A DNA stretch of 64,000 nucleotides from Acanthaster planci. Taxonomy: Eukaryota; Echinodermata; Asteroidea; Valvatida; Acanthasteridae. Below are positions 26,701 through 35,851 of this stretch, in pieces. The stretch covers positions 715,391-779,390 of the forward strand of contig NW_019091403.1 in NCBI RefSeq assembly GCF_001949145.1, given 5' to 3'. How positions within the stretch are numbered: position 1 is the first letter of the stretch; every line of letters starts with the position of its first letter. The notes beneath the pieces are model-generated. The model searched no databases, was not told the origin of the DNA, and worked only from the letters and a program-made list of their open reading frames with translations. The translations under genes and the position numbers were made by a program.

Positions 26701-29700
26701 GCCATTTCTTCCCACAACTTCAAATGCTTCAAGACAAAGCATTGCTTGTCCACAAAGCTTTCTCCATTCACTTGACACGGTCCAGGAGGTACATGTACCA
26801 AGAAAACCAGACGTGCCCTCATGAGAGACTTTGAGACACTGGTGGCAGCAGACATTCCGGTCCTTTTTTAAGGTATTGCGCGCGCTCTGAACTATGCACG
26901 CATGCTCAAAACAACGCGCGCATGCTCACAACTGGTAAAAAGGAATGGTATTTTTGTCGCCACCAAGCCTCTCAAATTCTCCCATTGTAGTTGGGTCGTT
27001 ACATACAAGACGGCTTTGTTACTAACTGTTTGAGTTTGTCCATGCATGTACGTTTAGGTCCTGCACGAATCAGGGTTGGGGTTCGAGAAGGAGAGAAGCC
27101 TTTAGACCTTAACATGTTTCAGTCGGACGGTATGTTTAGCATGGATCACACCCCCTAATCCCATCCCAGCATGCAAGTCATGATTACAATAGAAGCACTA
27201 ACCGACAATTGTGCACTGCAAGAATTCATTGTAAAATTTGTGCGTTTACAACAACCTTTGGTAAGTTGGAGGTGCGAACGTAACATCTCTTTAAACCATG
27301 CAACATCGAAGATCAACCGTTTACAAGTATCATAAGAAAAAGTGTTTCTGAATTCTTTCGAAATGAATGAAAGTGAATGAAGCAAATTTGAGCTTAAAGT
27401 TTAGGGTGTGAAAATATGACATCAGATGGAATACAGTAATTCCTTATCAGAAATGGCATCGCATACTGGAAGAAAACTTACCGTGTATCTAATTACGGGG
27501 TCGGATAATGGCTACCGATACAGGCTTCAAAAGTTTCAAAGTGAAGAAATGTTACGTAGTACCTCATGGAGGAACCACTTTGGTGAGTCATGAGTCAGCC
27601 CTGTGGACCACGTTCATGTCAATCATCACTCCATACAAATAAACCCACCATTTCTGCCGCAGGTTAACTCCAGCTGTCATTACATGAAGTAGACGGCGAC
27701 CGAACTACAAGCGCCGCGACAGGTGCTAGTCGCTTTTCACTGAAGTTCGGGTAACGGTGACTCCATCCCATACCGAAACCCTCATTTTTCCTCATCAGCT
27801 TCTCTGTTTATCAATTAACGCCCATTTATCAGATCCGATCAATATTGGCGACTATAGCGGCGAACGGAGTTTGCGTCGTAATGTCTTCGTCTCAGACGGT
27901 AGGTAAAGAAAGTGAGTCGGGAAACATGCTATTGTTTGAAAGTTTGGGTCGCATGCTTTCTGTTGGGCAGGGGATTCAAAGTACACGTAGTTCCATTTTC
28001 CTTTAAGGATGACTGAAAACATGGTCAGAGACCCCATGGTGCTCAGGCTCAATAACTTTGCTGCTGTAGATTTGGGGAACGAGACAAATACAGCACAAAT
28101 TGGCTGGGCTCGTTTCAATGCTAGTCACGTATTAGGCTCGGACACCTTGCATGAGTGTGGACTCTTTTCATGACGGTAATTTCAGCACAGCATCTGCTGG
28201 TCTTATCCCTGCCACCTTCGCCACCTTTCCTCCAGTTCACATTTTCTTTTACTATACACTCAACCACAAACACATATGATTCATCATCAGACCACTCCTT
28301 TACCGAAACAGACCACTTCGACTGACGAACAATTGTCTATTGCCATCAACCACTAACAGGTGAGTGGTTGTCTGTGAATGATACAGACTGGCATCAACAA
28401 CAGAGTGTAAGCATCGTGAAAATGAACAGCCAATGACAGCCGCGTCAGTGGGCCACACGTCTAACTCACTTCTTGAACTGATATCTGAGTTTCCATTGTT
28501 TCTCTGTCTTTTATATTTTCATCTTATTCTCTGTGCCGAACGTTCATGTACTTACACATAGCCAAGGGAAGCTATCAGCCAAAAATCTTCCAATCAATTG
28601 GTAAGAAAAACAGGGAATTGAAGAATGAAAATAAAGTTGAAGTAAAACTTTGAGACGGCTTTCGGGGCACTGAATAACATTGCTATAAGAAATTAATACA
28701 GATGTTCATTTCCATTAATTTCAGCATTCATTGTTAACATGGCAATATTTACGATGCATATTTGTAATCTTTGCATTCTGAAAAAAAATATTCCTTTTAC
28801 ACACCTGAATTTCCTACATGCATATATACGTGAATGTCTTCCTCATGAGTCCAGGTAAGTCACAATCAAAGATCGTATAGCGCTGCGAAGCGGCGCAAGA
28901 TGGCGAACTTCATCGTGAATACACGTAAAACGCACNNNNNNNNNNNNNNNNNNNNNNNNNNNNNNNNNNNNNNNNNNNNNNNNNNNNNNNNNNNNNNNNN
29001 NNNNNNNNNNNNNNNNNNNNNNNNNNNNNNNNNNNNNNNNNNNNNNNNNNNNNNNNNNNNNNNNNNNNNNNNNNNNNNNNNNNNNNNNNNNNNNNNNNNN
29101 NNNNNNNNNNNNNNNNNNNNNNNNNNNNNNNNNNNNNNNNNNNNNNNNNNNNNNNNNNNNNNNNNNNNNNNNNNNNNNNNNNNNCCGTGGTAAAACGTTG
29201 TAATCGCACGGGTGCCATTGGAGCAAGGGATACGCCTGCGCAATGCACATTAATACACAGGCGCAGGCGCCGCGGCAGCCACGTGCATCTGTTAAGCTTG
29301 CGCCCAAGCATTACTGTAAACTGCGCAGGCGTATTGCTTGCTCAAAGGTGCTTATGGTAATTACATCTTTTGGACAGAATTATCTATCTTGTGGCTTCGG
29401 CGCTACACGATCTTAGGTCGGAATCTTTTTGACAAATTCAGGCACGTTATTTTCCAAGTAACGAAAACAAAGCGTGAGCCCCTCTACACACTTCTGCAAT
29501 AAAAGGACCCACTTTGCTGGATTTCTCTGTTTCTGAAACTGTTCAGAAATTCGGGGCAAATTTTGGACCACAATGTTTATTTGAAAAGACAAAAGACAAT
29601 CTCAAAAGCAGTAAACTGGAGAATTTGTTGTAAGTTTATAATCAAAAAGCCGACTAAAAATTACACCCGTTTTCTGATCTTTTAAGGAATTTTAATGTGT

Positions 29701-32700
29701 TTCTGTGGAGTAATTTTTACGTAACTATATTGTTTAAAGTACCAGAAAAGCATTCTGTGTTTTTACGAGTTCACAGGATATTCAGGTTTGTACTTTAACT
29801 TCATTTCAAAAGAGCATCTTCAAACTAATTAGTTGCTTGTTTGTATGCTTCTTAAACATGGGCATCTTGACAAGTTGTGCAACTGTATAGAAAAAAAGCT
29901 TTTTGTTGAAGAGGCTGTGAATAATTTCCTCCGTTAGCTTGACACACCGCTATCTGCATGATCGACTTGCATTCAAGGTTCTTAACCTTGAGCCACAGTT
30001 GTAGACGGCAGGCTATATACAAATTCTCCCTGACAGGCAAAAGATTTGCACTGTTGTCAGAACCAGCAGGTTTCCATTTAAACATGGCATGAAAGCATGT
30101 ATTAACCTCATTTCATTTGTAATCACATTTCATCTCCCCGAGTTGCACACTAATGCTTCGCATGCTAACTGTAACTTTGCCATTTTAAGAATGCCGATTC
30201 GTTTACTTTAAGTTGTTCACATCTGATCGAGAACGGTGCTGTTATGGGTATAGGATGAGTACATCAAGTGAGGACCCAAATCAATTGCAAATTTTGGGGT
30301 TTCCCAATTAGAGGGTTTGCATGGCTGCCATCTTGCAGGTCAGTGCTTTTGTTCCATAGGGTATGCACAAAAGAGGTTGCCCTGTAGAACAGAAACTGCC
30401 CTGCAAGATGGCTACCACGCAAAGCCTGTGTACTCGGCTATTGACCCTGTCTCAGGGTGTGTCTCTGATATCAAAACCGCTTGGGTTTTGGTTGATAGCA
30501 AAATAACATGTAGTTCTATGTTCCAGCAACAAAAGACGACTTAGTACAATGCCGAGCAAACAACTTGGAAGTCAGGAGGATAAAAATCAGTCCAAACCAG
30601 GGACAGAGACAATTGCCTTCCACGTACTGCCGATGTACAGAGCAGAATTAAATGGTCACATAAAGCCAAAATAAATATACTACTATGTGATGCCTGTTTG
30701 AAATTCAGGGGGTCATCCAAGAAGTTTTAAAATATGTCATACCTGAATCCAGATGCTGCTGTTTGGGTTCTCCTGGTTGGTGATGATCACAGATTAATGC
30801 TTGAGATATTGAGTGTGACCAGATTTCTGAAATAAAAATCAGTCATGAAAGAAAAAGGTCATCGTCATGTAGTGTACGTATCGATGCCCATCTCAGCACT
30901 GCTGTCATTTACCACGAAAAAAGTACTTATTACAGCGGCCAAATCTATGGCGATTCATTCAGAATGTTGTTGGTGAAAAAAGCCTTAAATCTCCGTTTTT
31001 ACTTTTTGGGAACGAATCTAGTATTTTCTGAAATACTGGCAAGCGCCACATGACCATTCGTTTATTCGTTAAGAAGAAATTATTTGAAGGGAACAAAATC
31101 AGCTACAGCTATTCATTATCCGCCTTGAAAAAGTGTTCCAATCATTTGTTGTTTTTCTCCTCAAGACATTAAATCACGAAATTGTTTCTTTCTAATGACA
31201 ACAGAGCCTGGCTACTATGAAGATGGTTCATTCGGAATCCGTATTGAGAATATTGTCAGAACTGTTCCGGCCGATGTTGAGGTAATGAAGTAGTCAGTCT
31301 TGAAGGGATTTTTTGAGATTTTGGGTTAAACAAAATGTTGAACGCCACCCCAGTGCAGTCCAAGTACTGCCAATTTGATATGATGCACGTCTTTAGAAGT
31401 ATTGCAGCAGATCATTGGTTTACGGTGAAAGCAAGCGATTCTGGTTTTATTATTTTGGCCAACTTAAAAAGAAGCAATGCACGGGCAAATGTGGTTCACA
31501 TCACAAATGGGAAATATTTTCATCATTGAGAATTTTCAAAAGCCGAATCAACGGAGTTGTCCTCACACCACGTATACGATTTTGATGTAACTTTCATATA
31601 AATCAATATTTGTAAATAGAAATCCATATGCATGACATTATTCTTTTTCTTACAATTTTATGGGTTACTTTAAAGTTCATCCTGAACCCTCACCTCCTTT
31701 TTGATTGCATGCATTACTAACATTTGATTTTTGAAATATAAGCTTTACTTTTTGGATTAATCAGCCAGAAAAGTTATTTTTCCTTTCAGCACGACTTTGG
31801 GGGCCACCAGTATATGACATTTAAGATGATCTCTCTTGTACCTCTGGAACCCAACCTTATTGACTTCAGCATGTTTAACAACAAACAGGTAGTGTTTACG
31901 TACGAAAATACAAACACATGTCGTTAACCAATATTAAGCCCCACCCCTTGACGGTTTGATCAATCAATGTCACGACTGCCCAACTTTGACGTCCGTCAAA
32001 TGTTTGGTGTACGTGCGTTAACCAGCTTCATGAAGAGTGTGCGCAAGAGGATGCATTGTGGGTTTGTTTTTTCCTTCATGGGAATACAGGGCTGCTTGGT
32101 CTATTCCACAGAAGATGGTTGACAGTGTGTATTGTCCATGCGCAACAGCAATGCGGCTATTAAGGTCCTGCGTGGATGCGTCACAATTCCAAACTTCTTT
32201 TTGTGCATGCCGAACTATGCATGTAGCCATTGTTTGGCACGCACAGGGCTTATCCACTGCGGACACAGGGCGAGGATTTCCCTCGTTTTATCAGAATGAC
32301 GTAATCTACATACAGAATTCGCATCTTGGCATGAACAGAAAAAAAGCGTTTTTAGCTTGCTACAGTTAAGCTCTGAAGACAAATGACACTGCATTCGATT
32401 TGGATGCTTCCATTTTTATTTGAATAGAGATAATCAGAGAAAATGTGTTTTCCTTAGAGGTGCTCTTTAAACACATGACAATACAGGCGATTCACAATAG
32501 GCCTAGTGCACTTCAAAGAGTTTGCAACGCGTTGACCAATCACAGTGCGCGAAACTAATGCGCATTTTGACAGATTTCGCGCGTTGTGATTGGCCAACGC
32601 GTTGCAAACTCTTGGAGGAGCACTATTGTGAATAGCCCGTATTGAAAGATAACTGAGTAATTTTCACACCCTTTTTGCATATCTACACAGCTGGAGTATT

Positions 32701-32906
32701 ACAACAATTACAATAAGAGGGTACGCGACGAAATCGGGCCTCGGAGTGAGCTGACCGAAGCCGGTAAGGCTTGGATGATGAGCAAGACCGAACCTGTGGA
32801 GTACACTTTTAAGCTGGGCACGGGAAACAGCGGGCAGAGAACCACTCCTAGTCTGGTCGCCATCTTGATGACGTTGCTGCTGGGTACGCTCTACTCCGTT
32901 TGGTAG
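14743..32906 (+). CDS. Xaa-Pro aminopeptidase (aminopeptidase P), GPI-anchored type, copy 1
   Basis: Metallopeptidase of family M24B that removes an N-terminal residue preceding proline; closest to membrane-bound XPNPEP2. Exons: 14743-14788, 15289-15407, 15854-15970, 16418-16481, 16922-17026, 17349-17444, 17917-18078, 18563-18688, 19294-19375, 19586-19683, 20187-20308, 20588-20677, 21919-21984, 22978-23048, 23364-23441, 23815-23886, 24538-24598, 24833-24902, 25277-25381, one of the alternatives between 26427 and 28600, 31205-31281, 31790-31888, 32691-32906. Phases agree throughout; about 735-740 residues. Exon 1 is a signal peptide ([15 protein letters not shown]). N-terminal motifs include IPSEDAHG and [14 protein letters not shown]. 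Metal ligands are all present: Asp (23867), Asp (24551), His (25348, in [15 protein letters not shown]), Glu (junction at 31205, EPGYYEDG) and Glu (31246, GIRIENI); IIHY supplies the active-site His. The C-terminus ends in a hydrophobic stretch ([18 protein letters not shown]) typical of a GPI signal. Intron 3 has a GC donor. Confidence 0.9.
15971..16417 (+). other. GC-AG intron of aminopeptidase P copy 1
   Basis: The preceding exon ends SEDAHG in phase 0 and the next starts SEYVAS, a junction conserved in the family. The intron begins gcaagt instead of gtaagt and ends tacgcag. The match to the rare GC-donor consensus is good. Confidence 0.75.
16611..16813. mobile_element. hAT-like MITE, G-rich, in an intron
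   Basis: Terminal inverted repeats cagtggagtagctagga and ggctacgccactg. The flanks tttggtga and tttgaaga form an imperfect 8-bp target duplication, typical of hAT elements. The interior has long G runs. The same family occurs at 57428-57620 and, more distantly, at 59906-60158. Confidence 0.6.
21241..21504. repeat. 22-bp minisatellite, 12 units, in an aminopeptidase P intron
   Basis: Twelve head-to-tail 22-bp units start every 22 bases from 21241 to 21483, with partial units on both sides. Each begins gttgtgccacctgt and ends cacgagc. The only variable site is position 15 (G or C), in the order GGCCCGCCCCCG. Because 22 is not a multiple of 3 and the unit lacks stops, frames stay open on both strands; these are not genes. 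It lies between exons 20588-20677 and 21919-21984. Confidence 0.95.
22621..22662. repeat. Simple repeat of ggac/agac units
   Basis: Imperfect tetranucleotide run in an aminopeptidase P intron. Confidence 0.8.
23151..23322. mobile_element. Fold-back MITE, family F, copy 1
   Basis: Perfect 14-bp terminal inverted repeats (tacgggcgattcac and its complement), with inner arms also complementary around gtttgcaacgcgttggccaa. A second copy lies at 32482-32641 in a later intron of the same gene. No coding capacity. Confidence 0.7.
23983..24018. repeat. Hairpin in intron
   Basis: Ten-base perfect stem (cgtaaaccca and tgggtttacg) around a 16-base loop that itself contains gggtctaaggccc, so the stem can extend with a bulge. 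No function can be assigned. Confidence 0.45.
26427..26507 (+). CDS. Alternative exon A of aminopeptidase P copy 1
   Basis: 81 bp between a cag acceptor and a gtaaga donor, phase 1 on both sides. It joins the His exon (ending NVHE plus g) to the Glu exon at 31205. It encodes 27 residues that start [10 protein letters not shown] and end LQINTFLSD, then E of EPGYYEDG. Copy 2 of the gene encodes the same segment (GPISFRHG to GMFVSN) inside one larger exon. The family normally has about 20-24 residues here, so only one such exon fits per protein. Confidence 0.72.
27058..27129 (+). CDS. Alternative exon B of aminopeptidase P copy 1
   Basis: 72 bp between a tttag acceptor and a gtatgt donor, phase 1 on both sides. 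It encodes 24 residues starting [12 protein letters not shown] and ending [11 protein letters not shown]. The GP start, KPL and xFxSD end match exon A ([11 protein letters not shown]), supporting duplication of one ancestral exon. Length equals the matching segment in copy 2. Confidence 0.78.
27451..27510 (+). pseudogene. Possible decayed alternative exon
   Basis: After a good acceptor (ccttatcag) the phase-1 frame encodes [11 protein letters not shown] and ends GSDN plus g after 60 bp, like the SD-plus-g end of exons A to C. The base pair that should be the GT donor is gc in a poor context. Either degenerate or coincidental. Confidence 0.25.
27833..27898 (+). CDS. Alternative exon C of aminopeptidase P copy 1
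   Basis: 66 bp between a tttatcag acceptor and a gtaggt donor, phase 1 on both sides. It encodes 22 residues starting [13 protein letters not shown] and ending RRNVFVSD, which aligns with the ends of exons A and B and with GMFVSN in copy 2. Splicing it in gives a segment of normal family length. Confidence 0.7.
28562..28600 (+). CDS. Alternative exon D of aminopeptidase P copy 1
   Basis: 39 bp between an acatag acceptor and a strong gtaaga donor, phase 1 on both sides. It encodes [13 protein letters not shown], whose end resembles the FTSI segment that precedes EPGYY in XPNPEP2. It is about 10 residues shorter than the others, so it is either a short variant or a less certain exon. Confidence 0.58.
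28936..29184. other. Assembly gap (249 N)
   Basis: Run of N inside the intron region that carries the alternative exons. Further alternative exons could be hidden here. Confidence 0.99.
29221..29343. mobile_element. Fold-back element beside the gap
   Basis: Arms at 29221-29242 (gagcaagggatacgcctgcg onward) and 29322-29343 are reverse complements with two mismatches. About 123 bp in all, GC-rich. Confidence 0.5.
30317..30424. repeat. Inverted repeat in intron
   Basis: The left arm (gcatggctgccatcttgcagg) and the right arm ending in ctgcaagatggctaccacgc are complementary with few mismatches, about 108 bp overall. Short hairpin element; the reading frame across it is probably not coding. Confidence 0.45.
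32482..32641. mobile_element. Fold-back MITE, family F, copy 2
   Basis: Ends tacaggcgattcac and gtgaatagcccgta; interior shares gtttgcaacgcgttg and gattggccaacgcgttgc with the copy at 23151-23322. It lies in the last intron of aminopeptidase P copy 1. Confidence 0.7.
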
Positions 32907-34759
32907 AGCTGATAAGATTGAGATCACTGAAAAGATTGTCTGCAAGTTTCTTTGAAAGTGACATTCTAAAACTCTTCATGACCTTGTTTATTTGTACCAT
33001 CCATTTCAAAATCGTATCAATGTAGAACTTTAGCATTAGTAACTCAGAAAACGGGGAACTCGACTATGGCGTTTGAATAGGCCTTTACTATTTTCTGATA
33101 CTTTGTACATGTACGCATGATTAGAAAATAAAAAAGATACTTATTTTGAGAATGGTGGACTTTGCTATTTGTTGGAAAGTTTGAATAACAGCATCTGTCA
33201 CCAACTTTAAAGAGATCCCCTTTTGAAATTGTCATTGCCTTAGTAATTACCGCTGATTAGTTTATTCTGTATATACCGGTACATTACTTTACTACAAAAG
33301 TCTAACAAATTGTTTAAATGAAATTTTATTGTGTAAGCAGAAAGATTTAAGGCAATCGGTAAAATCAAAATGAATGAAAGAATGAATACCTTATGTTTAG
33401 TTATTAGTTCTGTGAAACGATTTACGGTTTTTATGGAAACCTACCATCAGAGATATACAACTCCTCAAATGTTAATGTCGGTAAGTAAACTGCTTTTCTT
33501 AGATCTAGACTAAATTCAGCATGAACGTAATATGAAGCCTGAGGAACTTTTCTAAATACTTCACTTGTGCCGAGACGAGCAGCATTCATCCGACTATAAA
33601 CTAGCAGAATACACGATATTTCAGATTTAAACACTTTACCACCAGGAGACTGTGAGATTTGTTCTGTCATTGAAATGACAATTTTGCTTGTCAAATAAGT
33701 TGGAGTTCGATTTTTTACCTACTCACCAAAGTAAAGTTAATTAGCACACTTAATGGTACAAGTACTTTTGAATTAAAATACGATGTTTTTTTTATACCAG
33801 GCAAGATATGGGACGGAGGGGTACCCCTCTTACCTGTCCAATCCCTATACACACTGTAGAAAAAGGCAAAGACAAAGGCGGGGGGTTCTCTCCGTCCCAT
33901 ATCTTGTTTCAAATGGTTTTTTACGTACTCCAGAAAATAAGCCATGAAATCACGCTGGTTGAAGTACGTAATAATCACACTGCACATAAGTATTGATTTG
34001 GATATTGATTTGTAGAATCTGAAACTCTGTAACAAAGGGAAACACTTATGTCAAAGAAATAAATTTCACTCATGCAGCAATTACAAATTAATCCCCGTAT
34101 TTCTGAAATTACTGTTTTATTCCATCCATTTTGTTTATTCCTGTTATAACAAGTAGACAAGGGGTATACCAAGACAAACAAAGAGAAAACAGACATGAAG
34201 GCGTGCCCTAAGCATCTGCAAATACCCAGTATCCACAAAACAAAGGGCTATGGCACTGGCTTAATGATAACTGCTTTCATTGGACAATTGGTACATGTAT
34301 TTGAAAACTACTACAGTGTACAAGGTTTAGACCACTTATCATGTGATATCATCATCACCATCTCTGTTCTGTGAAGTCGTGTGACTCTCTTGTTCGTTGA
34401 TAAGCTTTGTCGGTTTCCTGTACCTCAGAATGTGATATCCTTTTACATGTATTTCTTTTGTTCATCTATTTTTGGTCGTTCGAGGATTGCAGCTTTCAAT
34501 TTCACTCGCTTCTGGTTACCCTCTATATTTAATCGTAGACAAGAACAAATAAATTATAAACTATATTTCACTTTCAGAGAGATCCTCAAATTACAGCGAC
34601 ATGTGCATGTACAACGTTTATAGGTTGCATGCACATGCCCACCAGCATGCATAATGCCCGAGTTCCAAGAGCCTAAAGGACAGAAGATTGAATCGCATGC
34701 ACATGATCTGTCGCAAGAGGTTTATAAAAGATCCTCCTCGATTCTTCAACACACACGCA
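32907..34759. other. 3' flank of aminopeptidase P and 5' flank of the GPCR
   Basis: AT-rich, with no exon recognised. It presumably holds the 3' untranslated region of the aminopeptidase and the promoter of the GPCR. One fold-back element lies at 33802-33906. Confidence 0.4.
33802..33906. mobile_element. 105-bp fold-back element with 16-bp perfect arms
   Basis: caagatatgggacgga at 33802-33817 and its exact complement at 33891-33906. Short non-autonomous element by structure. Confidence 0.6.
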
Positions 34760-35851
34760 ATGGCAAATTCAACACCCAGTGTCGCTAATGTAAATTTTGT
34801 TATAAATATCGTGGGTGACTGCCAGGGAGAAGATATTCTACGCCATGAGGAGGCCAACACTATCATTCAAGGTGAAGTTACTAAGTATATGGCACCCATT
34901 GGTCTGTTAATGAATGGGATTTTCCTGTACGTTGTAGTCCGCATCAAATCTATGCACTCCATCGTGAACGTCTACTTGGGCAGTTTGTCTGTGGCGGATT
35001 CTATCATTTTAGTATGTTCCCTCCTTTCGATGTGGCGGAAAAGAGGCGAGGCGTTTGACGTGACACTGGTTTTACTGAGCAGCTTTGGAACATTGGCGTC
35101 ATACTTCTTTGTGGTTGCTCTGGCTTTTGAGAGGTATTTTGCTATTTGTCGTCCATTGGTATTCCGTGCCACTGCAGGCAAATGCAGAGCCATCAAGATT
35201 TCAGCAGTCTTGTGGATAACCGTCGTCATTGTAGGATGTGGAGCGACTGCATTATATCAGTGGGGAGGAGACCTTGGAAATGACATTGCTAACGTTACAG
35301 CTTCAATCTACTACACTGTCGGTTTGGTCATCACCACAACCCTGTATGGCCGCATTGTCAAGAAACTACGCCAACAACCAAGGATCATCTCTTCAGGTGA
35401 TGAACAACAGCGCTTACGAAGAGTAATTGCTATGCTGGTAGTGAACACGACCTTGTTTTTCGCCTTCAACATCACGTCTATCATTGAAACCATCATGTAT
35501 GCCGTCATAAGGTGGTCGACCCTCCCCGACTCAAGCTTGATCAAACTAAATCATTCATGGATCGATTTCTTTCTGGTCGTTTTCATCCTTTCCTTGCTCA
35601 GCTGTTCCATGGATCCTTTGGTATACAGCGGAGTGAATTCGGACTACCGGGCAGCTCTTGTGGAGGCATTGCCTTTCCTAAATCCAAAGCGCTGCTGCTG
35701 CCCAAGTAGCCAAGACATCACAGAAACCCAGATCGCACTGCAAGAGATACGGCCAAACCTCAGACATCCCACGGCTCCATCGAAGCCAACTCAAGATAAA
35801 CAGATCGTCAGACAAGTCAACAAGTCCAGCGACCAACAAGAAATTCCCTGA
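34760..35851 (+). CDS. Class A (rhodopsin-like) orphan GPCR, single exon
   Basis: Seven-helix plasma-membrane receptor of 363 residues without introns. The ATG at 34760 (gcaATGg) was preferred over an ATG at 34697 because it has the better context and leaves a short N-terminus with an NST glycosylation site. TM1 about 43-63 (Asn52), TM2 68-90 (LSVAD, Asp80), TM3 99-122 followed by Glu124-Arg125-Tyr126 (ERYFAICRPL), TM4 146-166, TM5 183-203, TM6 222-247, TM7 265-288 with DPLVY in place of NPxxY. The tail has three adjacent cysteines (KRCCCP), a likely palmitoylation site. Odd points: the usual TM3 disulfide cysteine is Asp100, there is no Cys in the second extracellular loop, and TM6 lacks CWxP. 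It resembles peptide-receptor-like orphan GPCRs; no ligand can be inferred. Confidence 0.85.
   Translation: MANSTPSVANVNFVINIVGDCQGEDILRHEEANTIIQGEVTKYMAPIGLLMNGIFLYVVVRIKSMHSIVNVYLGSLSVADSIILVCSLLSMWRKRGEAFDVTLVLLSSFGTLASYFFVVALAFERYFAICRPLVFRATAGKCRAIKISAVLWITVVIVGCGATALYQWGGDLGNDIANVTASIYYTVGLVITTTLYGRIVKKLRQQPRIISSGDEQQRLRRVIAMLVVNTTLFFAFNITSIIETIMYAVIRWSTLPDSSLIKLNHSWIDFFLVVFILSLLSCSMDPLVYSGVNSDYRAALVEALPFLNPKRCCCPSSQDITETQIALQEIRPNLRHPTAPSKPTQDKQIVRQVNKSSDQQEIP

Noticed and set aside
28725-28763. 39-bp candidate alternative exon after a tttcag acceptor
   Set aside because: Joining to 31205 would create a stop codon at the junction; at most a decayed or poison exon.
30190-30228. Phase-1 peptide ending FKLFTSD
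   Set aside because: Resembles the end of the alternative exons but has no donor.
34688-34759. Longer N-terminus of the GPCR
   Set aside because: The first codon is TTG; the ATG at 34697 is possible but has poorer context than 34760.
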